Assembly (NCBI GenBank): GCA_964636385.1
Contig: CAZWSC010000047.1
Coordinates: 1-64,000, forward strand
Length of the DNA: 64,000 nucleotides
Reading direction: 5' to 3'
Source: CAZWSC01 sp964636385
GTDB lineage: Bacteria; Eisenbacteria; RBG-16-71-46; CAIMUX01
In this document: positions 35,183-43,881 of the stretch, one piece after another
Position numbering within the stretch: the first letter of the stretch is position 1
Layout: each line of letters opens with the position of its first letter
Made by a program: the position numbers and the translations under genes
Notes under the pieces: model-generated
Told to the model about the DNA's origin: nothing
Database searches by the model: none
Seen by the model: the letters and a program-made list of their open reading frames with translations, nothing else

Positions 35183-36169
35183 TCACGGCAGCCTCCTCAG
35201 CAGGGTTGCGCCCAGGATCATCTCCAGCAGAAGCAGTGCAAGCACAGGGATCGCAAGGCGTGAACCGAACTCGGAGTAGTTCACCCACTCCCTCACCTCC
35301 GCCTCCACCTTCTCCATCCGGTCGATCTCACGGAAGACGTCATCCAGGGCCCGCGCATCGACCGCCCTGAAGTACCTGCCTCCCGTGATCTCCGCCATCC
35401 TTGTCAGGCTCTCCCCGTCGACATCAGCCGGCAGGCTCACGTACCTGCGGCCGAACACGGGGTCATCCACCGGGAAGGGCGCCTCTTCCAGCGCCCCTAT
35501 CCCCACGGTGTGTACGCGAACATCCAGAGAGCGGGCCAGTTCGGCGGCGGTAATCGGGTCGACGGCTCCGGCGTTGTTCACCCCGTCTGTAAGGAGGATC
35601 AGGACGCGGCTTCCGCCAGGAACGTCCTTCAGCCGGTTGACGCCGTTGGCGACAGCCATGCCGATCGCCGTTCCGTCCGGGATCTCACCAAAGTCGACCT
35701 CCTCGAGCAGCCTCAGCAGCACCTCGTAGTCAGTTGTCAGAGGGCAGTGCGTATAGCTGTTGCCGGCGAAGACAACCAGGCCGATCCGATCGCTCACACG
35801 CCCCCTGATGAACTGCGCCGCGAGATTCTTCGCGACGTGAAGACGATTCTCCGGCTTGAAGTCTTCGGCGCGCATACTGCCCGATACATCCAGGGCCAGC
35901 ACGATGTCCACACCTTCGCTTCGAACCTCGATCTCGGTCTCTCCGAACCGGGGCCGGGCAAGCGCAACCAGGAGCAGTGTCAGGGAGAGGACCCTCAACC
36001 AGGGCAGGACCCAGCGCCACCTGCCGCGGCTGCCCGTGGCCCCACCGAGCAGGTCAAGGCTCGAGTACCTTGCAGCCGGAACGAGGGCCCGGCGCCTCCT
36101 CCACTGGTAGAGCACCAGCAGGAGAGGGATCGGCAACAGGAGCAGCAGCCAGGGCTGGGCGAAGCTCAT
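35183..36169 (-). CDS. batA: BatA-like von Willebrand A membrane protein
   Basis: 328 residues with two N-terminal TM helices (LLLLLPIPLLLVLYQW, LRVLSLTLLLVALARP), a vWA domain with MIDAS DVSGSM near residue 85, DGTAIGMAVANGVNRL and LLTDGVNNAG, and a final TM helix. The vWA face should lie outside the cytoplasm and bind a metal-dependent partner. GGAGGA directly precedes the ATG, which overlaps the upstream stop by four bases, so it is coupled to the upstream membrane protein. Intact DxSxS residues suggest that metal binding is kept. Confidence 0.92.
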   Translation of the reverse strand: MSFAQPWLLLLLPIPLLLVLYQWRRRRALVPAARYSSLDLLGGATGSRGRWRWVLPWLRVLSLTLLLVALARPRFGETEIEVRSEGVDIVLALDVSGSMRAEDFKPENRLHVAKNLAAQFIRGRVSDRIGLVVFAGNSYTHCPLTTDYEVLLRLLEEVDFGEIPDGTAIGMAVANGVNRLKDVPGGSRVLILLTDGVNNAGAVDPITAAELARSLDVRVHTVGIGALEEAPFPVDDPVFGRRYVSLPADVDGESLTRMAEITGGRYFRAVDARALDDVFREIDRMEKVEAEVREWVNYSEFGSRLAIPVLALLLLEMILGATLLRRLP

Positions 36170-37215
36170 TCCTCCTCCCTTCCTGCAGCCGATGAAGACG
36201 GCGGGGGCGTTGTCCCGCACACCCACTCCGCCGCCCGCTCACCATAGTCACGGGCCTCGTCCAGCAGCCGGTCGAGCTTCGCGAACTTGACCAGGTCCCC
36301 CTCAGCCAGCCACTCATCGAGATCACGCAGCCTGTCACTGCTCAGCGACTCGATCCGCCGGGCCCGGCTCATAAGCTCGGTGCGCGTCTCCTCCACTGCG
36401 GGGATCATGAAACGCCCCTCCATGTAGGCGCGCAGCAGAAGCGAGATCTCGCCGTAGAACTCCTTGATGCGGCCCGCCTCCGGAAGCCGCTTCGACTGGA
36501 GCGCCCTGTACCCGCGTTCGAAGGCGATCTCGGGAGGGAGCGGTGGATCGGGCGGCCGCAGGATCTGCGGGATGGATCTCCGGCTCAGCCTCGATACCAG
36601 GCGCAGAAGCAGCCAGAGCAGCAGCGCAGCTCCTGCAGCGATCAGCACCCAGAGCCACCAGGTCGGCCTGGCCAGCGGTACGACTCCCCGGAGGTCGCGC
36701 AGATCCTGAAGCCCCGCCCCCTCCTCCAGCAGGGAACCGACCGCCAGATCCACAGGGCTCGACCATGCGACAGCAGTGTCCCCGTCATCGCTCACCCACA
36801 GCAGGGGCAGGGCGGGTAGTGTCAGGCCGCCCGTCCTGAACGCAGTCACCCGGTCCCGGCGCTCCAGCTGAACAAGGCCCCCGCGCCCCCTCTGTCTGAC
36901 CGCACCGGTCTCCAGCACGGCCAGAGGGCCGAGGCTGTCCGCAGACTCAGGCAGGATCAGCCGGGCTCCCTCGGGCCCGGAGGCGCTTATCTCGAGGTCG
37001 ATCGGATCGCCCACGAGGACCGAGTCACGGGAGAGGCTGACACGGAACGACAGCTCCCGGCTTGGCGCCCATTGAGCCGCCGCCGGCGCAGCGCAGATGG
37101 CCCACAGGACCGGGAGGAGCCGGAGCGCATGACGGACCCCGGGCCGCGCGAAAACGGGCCGGGGATACGGCCGCGGTTCCATGCCGGCGGCTGTGACTGC
37201 GGCCGGCCCGTTCAT
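36166..37215 (-). CDS. Bat-operon membrane protein (BatD-like N-domain, DUF4381-like tail)
   Basis: 349 residues with a signal peptide (LRLLPVLWAICAAPAAAQ). An Ig/BatD-like beta domain follows (residues ~55-165: FRVSLSRDSVLVGDPIDLEIS, GPLAVLETGAVRQ, FRTGGLTLPALPLLW), then a TM helix (WWLWVLIAAGAALLLWLLLRL) and a cytoplasmic helical part (IKEFYGEISLLLRAYMEGRF, DLVKFAKLDRLLDEA). Genes of this shape lie between DUF58 and batA in many MoxR/Bat operons; they are often left as hypothetical. It overlaps its neighbours on both sides by four bases, so it belongs to the complex or its assembly. No catalytic motif is visible. Confidence 0.75.
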   Translation of the reverse strand: MNGPAAVTAAGMEPRPYPRPVFARPGVRHALRLLPVLWAICAAPAAAQWAPSRELSFRVSLSRDSVLVGDPIDLEISASGPEGARLILPESADSLGPLAVLETGAVRQRGRGGLVQLERRDRVTAFRTGGLTLPALPLLWVSDDGDTAVAWSSPVDLAVGSLLEEGAGLQDLRDLRGVVPLARPTWWLWVLIAAGAALLLWLLLRLVSRLSRRSIPQILRPPDPPLPPEIAFERGYRALQSKRLPEAGRIKEFYGEISLLLRAYMEGRFMIPAVEETRTELMSRARRIESLSSDRLRDLDEWLAEGDLVKFAKLDRLLDEARDYGERAAEWVCGTTPPPSSSAAGREEE

Positions 37216-38267
37216 CGCCCCTGCGCCCTTCGCCTGGCTCTTCCGCGGAAGTAGCGGTAGACGGGCTCCAGGTAGTCACCATCCATGGGCAGGAAGATCG
37301 GCTGGATCCCGAGAGCCCGGAACCTCCCCGCCAGGGTCTCCTCGCCCACAAGCTCGTCCCTGGAGCGGCGGAGTGCGGCACGTACCGCCGGGCTGCTCGT
37401 GTCGACCAGCATCCGCTTCCCCGTCTCGAGATCCTCCAGCTCGATCAGGCCGACTGCGGGAAGGGCCCGCCCGGACGGCCTGCGATCCTGGAGGATCGGC
37501 TCGTATCCGTCAATCTTCTCCGGCGCCGGATCGGGCAGCTCGGCAGGATCGACGAACACGAGGGGCACGACCTCGTGTCTTCGCGACACCACCGACAGCG
37601 GGCGAAGGTAGCCGTGATCCAGGAAGTCCGACAGGATGAAGACGATGCTCCGTCGCTTCAGCACGCGGCCGATCTGCCTTATCGCGCCTGCAAGGTCGGT
37701 TCCGCGCCCCTCCTCACCACCCGACAGCACGTCGCGCACAACACGCAGGGCGTGGCTTCGGCCCTTCCGGGGCGGAATCCACTTCTCCCTTCCCGATGCG
37801 AAGAGGAGACAGCCCACCTTGTCCTGGTTGGATACGGCCGAGAATGCGAGGACGGCGGTCAGCTCGGCGGCCATCTCAGCACGCGTGCGGGATCCCGATC
37901 CGAACTTCATCGACCCCGACTGGTCGACCAGGAAGACGACCGTCAGCTCCCTCTCCTCCTGGTAGACCTTCACGAAAGGCTGCCGCAGACGGGCGCTGAC
38001 ATTGCGGTCGATGAGCCGCACGTCATCGCCGGGCACATACTCGCGGACCTCCGCGAACTCGATCCCCTGCCCCTTGAATGTCGAGTGGTACTCCCCGCTG
38101 AATAGATCACGCACAAGGCGCAGGCTTCGGATCTCTATCCTGCGCACACCGCGCAACAGGCGCAGGGCTTCGTCCTCGTCAGCCTCCGCCTGTCTGCGAT
38201 CGCGCTCCTCGAGCCATGAGCGCGTGCGCCTGCCTGTCTTCCAGGGGAACTCCACGGACGGCACCAT
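37212..38267 (-). CDS. DUF58 / vWA-like protein of the MoxR-Bat operon
   Basis: About 351 residues. The DUF58 core shows RDLFSGEYHSTFKGQGIEF, VREYVPGDDVRLIDRN, VVFLVDQSGSM (MIDAS-like DQSGSM), GTDLAGAIRQIGRVL and IVFILSDFLD. These proteins are paired with MoxR ATPases and thought to be clients or adaptors that present metal-bound vWA surfaces. The frame is open for 39 codons before the chosen ATG, but that stretch overlaps moxR and looks like shadow sequence. It is separated from moxR by only four bases and overlaps the next gene by four. Confidence 0.9.
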   Translation of the reverse strand: MVPSVEFPWKTGRRTRSWLEERDRRQAEADEDEALRLLRGVRRIEIRSLRLVRDLFSGEYHSTFKGQGIEFAEVREYVPGDDVRLIDRNVSARLRQPFVKVYQEERELTVVFLVDQSGSMKFGSGSRTRAEMAAELTAVLAFSAVSNQDKVGCLLFASGREKWIPPRKGRSHALRVVRDVLSGGEEGRGTDLAGAIRQIGRVLKRRSIVFILSDFLDHGYLRPLSVVSRRHEVVPLVFVDPAELPDPAPEKIDGYEPILQDRRPSGRALPAVGLIELEDLETGKRMLVDTSSPAVRAALRRSRDELVGEETLAGRFRALGIQPIFLPMDGDYLEPVYRYFRGRARRRAQGR

Positions 38268-38271
38268 CCCG

Positions 38272-39258
38272 CTACGGCACGGCCACGTGCTCGAGTATCT
38301 CGCGGGCGAGATCCTCGGACGTGACCTCCTTGGCCTCGGCTTCATACGTGGGCAGGATCCTGTGCCGGAAGACATCCATGGCAAGCGCCTTCACATCCTC
38401 CGGGGTCACGTATCCCCTGCCCTGGAGGAATGCGTGCGCCTTCGCCCCCGTGATCAGGAAGAGCCCCGCCCTTGGTGAGGCGCCGAATGCGATCATCTCC
38501 GACAGCTTCAGGCCGTAGTCGGCCGGCCTGCGCGTGGCGGAGACAAGGTCGAGGACATAGCCGCGGATCTTGTCATCCACGTAGATCATCCGCACGGCAT
38601 CCCGGGCCTGTCCGATCCGTTCGGGCCCGGCCACCCTGCGCACCTCCGGAACCGGGGCCCCGGTCATCCGCTCGAGGATCACGGCTTCCTCGTCCCTGCT
38701 GGGATAGTCGACCTTGACCTTCAGCATGAAGCGGTCGACCTGCGCCTCGGGCAGGGGGTAGGTCCCCTCCTGTTCGATCGGGTTCTGTGTTGCCAGGACC
38801 AGGAACGGCCTGGGGAGCGGGAAGGTCGATGACCCGATTGTGACCTGTCGCTCCTGCATCGCCTCCAGCAGGGCGCTCTGGACCTTGGCGGGCGCGCGGT
38901 TGATCTCGTCTGCCAGGACGAGGCCCGCGAATATCGGCCCCTTGCGCGTGTCGAAGTCGCCGGTCTTCGGGTTGTAGACCAGGGTTCCCGTGAGGTCAGC
39001 CGGGAGCAGGTCCGGCGTGAACTGGATCCTCGCGAAGGGGAGATCCAGGGCCTCTCCCAGTGTCTTGACCGCTAGTGTCTTCGCCAGCCCGGGAACCCCC
39101 TCGAGAAGCAGGTGGCCATCCGAGAGGAGCCCGACAAGCAGACGCGTCGTCAGGTTCTTCTGCCCCACGATAATCTTGCCGACCTCGCTCAGAACGTCCT
39201 GGGCGAAGCCGGCCTCCTTCTCGATCACTGCCTGTATCTGCCTGATGTCAGGATGCAC
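38272..39258 (-). CDS. moxR: MoxR-family AAA+ ATPase
   Basis: 328 residues starting at GTG, chosen because GGAGGAGG lies three bases before it; the open frame runs 58 codons further upstream without homology. It has Walker A-type GVPGLAKT, the MoxR box VGQKNL, Walker B in LVLADEINRAP (DEIN), sensor 1 in ATQNPIEQEGTYPLPEAQVDRF and a C-terminal lid. MoxR ATPases act as chaperones that load metals or fold vWA proteins; this is the first gene of a six-gene operon with DUF58, BatA and fused BatBC/BatDE. Confidence 0.95.
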   Translation of the reverse strand: MHPDIRQIQAVIEKEAGFAQDVLSEVGKIIVGQKNLTTRLLVGLLSDGHLLLEGVPGLAKTLAVKTLGEALDLPFARIQFTPDLLPADLTGTLVYNPKTGDFDTRKGPIFAGLVLADEINRAPAKVQSALLEAMQERQVTIGSSTFPLPRPFLVLATQNPIEQEGTYPLPEAQVDRFMLKVKVDYPSRDEEAVILERMTGAPVPEVRRVAGPERIGQARDAVRMIYVDDKIRGYVLDLVSATRRPADYGLKLSEMIAFGASPRAGLFLITGAKAHAFLQGRGYVTPEDVKALAMDVFRHRILPTYEAEAKEVTSEDLAREILEHVAVP

Positions 39259-39317
39259 GCGCCTCCTCCTCCCGTCTGTAGCACGCCCTCCCGGCGCCGT
39301 TCCCGGGTTGCAACGGC

Positions 39318-39335
39318 AAAGACGGCCAGGCCGTC
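39318..39335 (-). terminator. Possible terminator of the HIT operon
   Basis: On the minus strand GACGGC, a three-base loop and GCCGTC are followed by TTT. It lies between the HIT stop and the moxR start, so it could end the upstream operon or sit in the moxR leader. The T-run is short. Confidence 0.3.
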
Positions 39336-39480
39336 CGGCCGTCGGTTCTCCTTGGATTTGCAGGGTGATCGGCCCAACGCTGGATCCGGGCCAGTGGTGC
39401 ATACTCATCAACCCCCGGCGAAGTTCCCGCACGGAGCAGGTCCTGCCGGACCGCGCCGGCAGGAGAGCGGGTCGCCGCGA

Positions 39481-39825
39481 TCATCCCGGAGGCCAGCCCA
39501 TCGCCCTTCCCCCCAGCAGGTGCCAGTGGATGTGGAAGACGACCTGCCCCGCAGCCTCCCTGCAGTTGACGATCGTCCGGTACCCCTCTTCCGCCACACC
39601 CAGCCCGGCTGCGATCTTCGGAATCCTGGCCCATATCCTCCCGATGAGGGGAGCGTCATCGGCGTCGAGATCATCCAGTGTGGCTATGTGCTTCCTGGGG
39701 ATGATCAGCACGTGAACCGGGGCCTGCGGATTCAGATCGTGAAACGCCACCAGATCCTCATCCTGTGACACGATCTGCGCGGGTATCTCCCCCGACGCGA
39801 TCCTGCAGAAGATGCATTCCGACAT
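39481..39825 (-). CDS. HIT-family purine nucleoside phosphoramidase-like protein
   Basis: 114 residues, the normal size of HinT. It begins with CIFCRIASGEIPA, has DLNPQAPVHVLIIPRKH, and carries the histidine triad as HIHWHLLGG (H-phi-H-phi-H) near the C-terminus. HinT hydrolyses adenosine phosphoramidates and aminoacyl-adenylates. It is the last gene after a methyltransferase (18-base gap) and a phosphatase, all on the same strand, a grouping without an obvious shared pathway. Confidence 0.93.
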   Translation of the reverse strand: MSECIFCRIASGEIPAQIVSQDEDLVAFHDLNPQAPVHVLIIPRKHIATLDDLDADDAPLIGRIWARIPKIAAGLGVAEEGYRTIVNCREAAGQVVFHIHWHLLGGRAMGWPPG

Positions 39826-39843
39826 GGTCCATACCTCCGTGTG

Positions 39844-40719
39844 TCAGTGCCCGGGCCGCAGGCCTTCACCAGACCCGCCGCCATCAGGCCATCCCACCCA
39901 CTCGATCCCATCCCTGTCGCGGAAACGCCCGGCCATCACCTCCATCGCGTCGCGGTTGTTGTCCACGAGGATGAACCGCCTTCCAAGGCGCAGACACGCC
40001 TCTCCGGTGGTGCCGCTCCCTGCGAAGAAGTCGAGCACAAGGCCGCCCGGAGGAGATGACACAGCCACTATCCGCTCCAGGATTCCCAGCGGCTTCTGTG
40101 CCGGATAGCCGGTGCGCTCCGTGCTGTTCGTGGGCACGATCGTGTGCCACCAGGTGTCGGTCGGAGTCTTGCCCCTCGCAGCCTTCGCGGGCCCTACCAG
40201 TCCGGGCGCCATGTAGGGGATCCTGCCCGTGGCCTCGATGTCGAACCATGCCTGCCGGGGATCCTTGACGTACACCAGGATGTTGTCATGCTTCGCAGGC
40301 CATCTCCTACTGGATCTTCCGCCGTAGTCGTAAGCCCAGATGATCTCGTTGAGGAACCTGTCGCGGCCGAAGAGCGCATCGGCAAGAACCCTGCAGTAGT
40401 GCGCCTCGCGGTAGTCGAGGTGTATGTAGAACGATCCCGTCGGAGCCAGTACCCGCCAGGCTTCCTCCAGGCGCGGCTCCAGAAAGGCGAGATAGTCGCC
40501 GTACAGGTCGGCAAAGGAGCGCGTGCCCAGGGCGATGCTGCGGTACCGCTCTCCCTGGAAACCGACACGGGGGCCGTCGGGATCGCGGATTGTGCGAAGG
40601 CCTGTGTGTCTTCTCTCCCTGCCGGTGTTAAAGGGCGGATCGATGTAGATCAGGTCCACAGATTCCGCAGGGATCCTGCCCAGGGCATCCAGGTTGTCGC
40701 CGAAGTGGATCCTGTGCAC
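39844..40719 (-). CDS. Orphan DNA methyltransferase (N6-adenine or N4-cytosine, beta class)
   Basis: 291 residues. The catalytic DPPFNTG comes first (D27) and the SAM-binding DFFAGSGTTGEACLRLGRRF comes near the end, giving the beta-class order. The opening GDNLDAL and PAESVDLIYIDPPF, and YPAQKPLGILERIV, are typical of site-specific N6A/N4C methylases. Between them IWAYDYGGRSSRRWPAKHD likely contributes to target recognition. There is no restriction endonuclease, specificity subunit or Vsr gene next to it, so it may be a regulatory or epigenetic enzyme or a phage defence remnant. It follows the phosphatase gene by 26 bases, on the same strand, and looks co-transcribed. Confidence 0.88.
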   Translation of the reverse strand: MHRIHFGDNLDALGRIPAESVDLIYIDPPFNTGRERRHTGLRTIRDPDGPRVGFQGERYRSIALGTRSFADLYGDYLAFLEPRLEEAWRVLAPTGSFYIHLDYREAHYCRVLADALFGRDRFLNEIIWAYDYGGRSSRRWPAKHDNILVYVKDPRQAWFDIEATGRIPYMAPGLVGPAKAARGKTPTDTWWHTIVPTNSTERTGYPAQKPLGILERIVAVSSPPGGLVLDFFAGSGTTGEACLRLGRRFILVDNNRDAMEVMAGRFRDRDGIEWVGWPDGGGSGEGLRPGH

Positions 40720-40745
40720 CGGAGGGCACCCCTCTCCCCGGACGA

Positions 40746-41252
40746 TCAGCCGCCCTTCCTGCCGGATGACTTCGCCGCCGCATCGATCCCGGCCAGCAGC
40801 CTGGGCATGGCCATCTGCAGTAGCTCCTCGAGTTCGTGGCAGGTTCTGGAGTAGAAGGATCTGTCCCCGCCATACGGATCCTCAACCCCGCCGGCATCGC
40901 CACCCTCCGGGTCCGCGTACGTAGTGATCACGTGCGCCGCGCCGTCGGCTTCAGGCACCTCCGTCAGAACCTCCTCGAGATGGGACGGCTCCATGGTCAG
41001 TATCAGGTCGGACTCGCGGATCATGTTGCCGTCGAGCTGCGAGGCCTTGTGGCCGCTGATGTCCACGCCGCGCTCCCGGGCTGCCCGCACGGCATTGGCG
41101 GAAGCGGGATCTCCAGCGGCGCCCCACGTTCCGGCCGATCGAACCTCCACCCTGTCTCCAAGGCCCTGGCGCTTGATCAGCCGCCGGAGGATTCCCTCCG
41201 CCATGGCGCTCCTGCACACATTGCCTGTGCATACGATAAGGATCCGATACAC
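40746..41252 (-). CDS. Low-molecular-weight protein tyrosine phosphatase
   Basis: 168 residues. The P-loop CTGNVCRSA (C-x5-R-S) is at residues 8-16 and the general acid Asp in EDPYGGDRSFY near residue 125. Bacterial relatives dephosphorylate tyrosine kinases of exopolysaccharide export, arginine-phosphorylated proteins (YwlE) or arsenate. The Thr/Ile at the P-loop selectivity position suggests a Tyr or Arg phosphatase but does not settle it. First gene of a three-gene run with the DNA methyltransferase and HIT protein; a promoter lies just upstream. Confidence 0.92.
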   Translation of the reverse strand: MYRILIVCTGNVCRSAMAEGILRRLIKRQGLGDRVEVRSAGTWGAAGDPASANAVRAARERGVDISGHKASQLDGNMIRESDLILTMEPSHLEEVLTEVPEADGAAHVITTYADPEGGDAGGVEDPYGGDRSFYSRTCHELEELLQMAMPRLLAGIDAAAKSSGRKGG

Positions 41253-41283
41253 AACTCCTCCATGGATTGGCGGTGATCTGTGC

Positions 41284-41313
41284 AGACTATTCAGCTGTTG
41301 CGGGCCTCGTCAA
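41284..41313 (-). promoter_or_regulatory. Promoter of the phosphatase-methyltransferase-HIT run
   Basis: On the minus strand TTGACG and TAGTCT are separated by 18 bases (17 to the overlapping ATAGTC). The -10 box is about 32 bases before the phosphatase ATG. Confidence 0.5.
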
Positions 41314-41443
41314 GAGCCTGAGGCTGATCCGGCCGGGATTTCGCCGGAGAAGGCCGACACCACCGGTGAGTCCGCGTCACCCAGGACACTGCGGGGCTGC
41401 GGATGGCCGTCCTCGCCCGGATTACGCCGCGGAGCATCGCCGG

Positions 41444-43075
41444 TCAATCCGCATCGTTCCTGATCCACTCCAGGTGCATGATGCTGTCCCGGTTGAGCAG
41501 ATGCGAGCCCGGCATCGTCTCGCCGGTCGCCCTATAGTTGCGGTCCTGAAACGCCCCGGCCAGGCCGGCAACCCAGATCGCCGTGACAAGCGCGAGAACT
41601 GCGGCAGGCGGCCCCGCGCTCCGCGGACCAAAGAGAGCCGGGGTCTTCCTCCACGAGGCGGGCAGGAAGGCGCCCGTCTTCTGCGCCGCCCACGCAAGCG
41701 CCGCACCCTGGATCCCGTGGATCCAGGGAAGCAGGAGAGCCCCCTGGCGCACGTAGCCGAAGAATGCCACCGTCGTACCGAGAATCAGAAGTCCGGGCAG
41801 CGCGGCCTGGATCAGGAAGATGCGCCCCCGAAGGCCGGAGCGGCCCAGGATCAGCCAGATCCCCGACAGCAGAAGGACCAGGTGCACTGGTACTGCCCAC
41901 GCGGAATCGGGCGAGAAGATGTCGACGGGGTATCTTGTCCCGCGCAGACCTCCAGGGAGGTTCCATTCACTCCACCCGAGCCGGAGGAAACGCGCCATTA
42001 GCGCCAGCTTGCGGCCGGCGAGCGACAGGAATGCCCCAGGCTCACGCAGGATGAACTCCAGACCCCGCGAGTATCCGTTCAGAAAGAGATCCCGGTGCCC
42101 TGGATCACGCAGATCCAGAACAGGCGTCGTGAGCCCGCTCGTGAGGGCATTGCGTGTGAAGTAGCCCGGCGCGCCGGGATGGTTCGCCAGCCCGAAGTTG
42201 AGTGGTCCGTACGCCGTCGTGACGACGAAGACCGGAAGCGGCCTGACATCCCGCGGGGTCGACTCGTTGATCTCGCGGATCGTGACCGCATTCCGAATCG
42301 TCCATGGCAGCAGAACCAGTGCCATGACGCATGCGGATGCAGCCCAGAACGACGCAGCGACCGGCCCGGCTGCGGGGCCCCCTCGTCCGGCCGGGCGATC
42401 ACGCCGGAAACGCGCGCGGCGGCCGTGTCTCAGAGACAGCACCAGACCCCAACCCAGCAGGAGAACCGCCACACCGATCCCCTCGGCGCGTGTCAGTGAG
42501 GCAGCGCCCAGGGACAGGCCGAATGCGCCGGCCCGGATCCAGGCTGCAGGCCCCTGGCGGGAGTCCTGTGACTGCGGCCAGGCCAGGCCCGTGAACAGCA
42601 GCATCGATGCGAGGAGGAGTGTGAGGTATACACCCTCGCTAACCGCGGCGATCGAGAAGACCTGAAGCCCGAAGGAGTAGACACAGAGGAGCGCGCCTGC
42701 GAGCGCCGCAGGTTCACCCACAGTGCGCCGGAGAAGCACCCAGAGCAGAGGAATCTGCAGGGAGGTCAGCGCCGCCAGCACAAGGCGCACGGCGATGTGC
42801 GGCCCCGGCGCTCCCAGCAGACCGTGCAGGAAGGCCAGCAGATGCGGAAATAGCGGCGGGTGGAAGGGAATCCCGCCGTCATAGACCTGGCCCGCCAGAA
42901 TCGCCAGAGAGTGGCGGAAGAAGGTCTCGGTATCCCCCTCGTAGAAGATCGTGAACGGCCAGGAGCGGTCCCTGTTCCCCAGGAGGAGAAAAGCGCGGTG
43001 TGAGAACGCCAGGAACCAGAGCCCTGCTGCGATCAGGAAGGAGCGGGAGGCCGTGCGTGGCGCCCGCTCCTTCAC
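41444..43075 (-). CDS. Polytopic membrane glycosyltransferase (ArnT/PMT-like, GT39/GT83 type)
   Basis: 543 residues with ten or more membrane helices. An acidic loop after the first helix (YEGDTETFFRHSLAILAG, with D and E residues) and PFHPPLFPHLLAFLHGLLGA match the catalytic first loop of polyprenyl-phosphate-sugar-dependent glycosyltransferases such as ArnT and PMT. The C-terminal part has several further helices and a soluble end. It would add a sugar to lipid or protein on the outer face of the inner membrane. Acceptor unknown. The start overlaps the YrdC-family gene by four bases. Confidence 0.8.
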   Translation of the reverse strand: MKERAPRTASRSFLIAAGLWFLAFSHRAFLLLGNRDRSWPFTIFYEGDTETFFRHSLAILAGQVYDGGIPFHPPLFPHLLAFLHGLLGAPGPHIAVRLVLAALTSLQIPLLWVLLRRTVGEPAALAGALLCVYSFGLQVFSIAAVSEGVYLTLLLASMLLFTGLAWPQSQDSRQGPAAWIRAGAFGLSLGAASLTRAEGIGVAVLLLGWGLVLSLRHGRRARFRRDRPAGRGGPAAGPVAASFWAASACVMALVLLPWTIRNAVTIREINESTPRDVRPLPVFVVTTAYGPLNFGLANHPGAPGYFTRNALTSGLTTPVLDLRDPGHRDLFLNGYSRGLEFILREPGAFLSLAGRKLALMARFLRLGWSEWNLPGGLRGTRYPVDIFSPDSAWAVPVHLVLLLSGIWLILGRSGLRGRIFLIQAALPGLLILGTTVAFFGYVRQGALLLPWIHGIQGAALAWAAQKTGAFLPASWRKTPALFGPRSAGPPAAVLALVTAIWVAGLAGAFQDRNYRATGETMPGSHLLNRDSIMHLEWIRNDAD

Positions 43076-43749
43076 GCTTCCTCCGGCTCCTCCGGATCAG
43101 GACACTCGCCATGCACGCCTTCAGGGAGGGCGGCACCCAACCTCAGCAGGCGCGGCTGCGGGCCTGTCAGGTCGAGCAGGGTGGACGGAAGCCCTTCATG
43201 CTCTCCGATGTCGGCGTAGAGATCCACCTGCGGCCCGAAGATCCTGAAGGCACCCTCCGCGGTCACAGCATGCGGCTCCCCGACAAGATTGGCGCTGGTG
43301 GATACCAGCGGGACCCCCAGGTTCGACACAAGGTCCTGCAGGAACAGGCTCCGCGGCCAGCGAAATGCGACAGTGCCCTCCGGCCCGGCGCAGAACTCGG
43401 GCACGCGATCCCTGCGGCCGCGCAGAACCGCCGTGATCGGCCCGGGCCACTGCTCCTCGAGGATGCGCATGCCGGCCTGCGTCGGCGGCTCGGCATACTC
43501 GAAAGCCATGTCGCGTCCGGAGACCAGCGCCACGAAGAGCGACAGCCGTCCGGGCCCTTTCATGACCTGGATTCTCTCCCTGGCCTTGTCGCTGTCCCAG
43601 CGGCAGGACAGGCCGTAGATTGTGTCGGCGGGAAGCAGCGCGATCCCCCCCCTGCGCAGAACCGGAAGTATGCGGGCCTGTGCAGCATCCGGGTCAGCCA
43701 GTACATCGACCCGGCGGGCATCGAAATCGTCGTTCTGCGGCTTGCTCAT
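43072..43749 (-). CDS. Sua5/YciO/YrdC-family L-threonylcarbamoyladenylate synthase-like protein
   Basis: 225 residues. The YrdC-fold residues are visible: GGIALLPADTIYGLSC near residue 40, RLSLFVALVSG, WPGPITAVLRGR, TVAFRWPRSLFLQDLV and VPLVSTSANLVGEPH. The Ser-Thr-Ser-Ala-Asn motif binds substrate. TsaC/Sua5 makes threonylcarbamoyl-AMP for the t6A modification of ANN-decoding tRNAs. The usual KxR...KxR N-terminal pair reads RIQVMKGPGRL here. At 225 residues it is closer to TsaC/YciO than to full Sua5. It precedes the glycosyltransferase, with a four-base overlap, and is divergent from the deoxyhypusine-synthase-like gene. Confidence 0.88.
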   Translation of the reverse strand: MSKPQNDDFDARRVDVLADPDAAQARILPVLRRGGIALLPADTIYGLSCRWDSDKARERIQVMKGPGRLSLFVALVSGRDMAFEYAEPPTQAGMRILEEQWPGPITAVLRGRRDRVPEFCAGPEGTVAFRWPRSLFLQDLVSNLGVPLVSTSANLVGEPHAVTAEGAFRIFGPQVDLYADIGEHEGLPSTLLDLTGPQPRLLRLGAALPEGVHGECPDPEEPEEA

Positions 43750-43813
43750 ACTGGCCTCCTCATCCTGTTCCGGACTCGTCCAGTTATGAAGGTCCGGGGC
43801 ATTCTCCGTGCTA

Positions 43814-43842
43814 TTGCGAATGCGGCTGCCGGCTCGTACGCT
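43814..43842 (+). promoter_or_regulatory. Candidate promoter of the deoxyhypusine-synthase-like gene
   Basis: TTGCGA and TACGCT are separated by 17 bases; the -10 box ends 39 bases before the ATG in a divergent region. Confidence 0.35.
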
Positions 43843-43881
43843 CTCCCTGTCCAGCCCAGGCCTTCAGCAGGAGAGGATCCC

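Noticed and set aside
33503..35263. 586-residue plus-strand frame over the BatBC gene
   Set aside because: It is the antisense of the vWA/TPR protein; its Arg/Pro/Gln-rich wording comes from the GAC/CAG repeats of the acidic tail.
39844..40719. Restriction-modification system
   Set aside because: The methyltransferase has no endonuclease or specificity gene beside it; neighbours are a phosphatase and a HIT protein.
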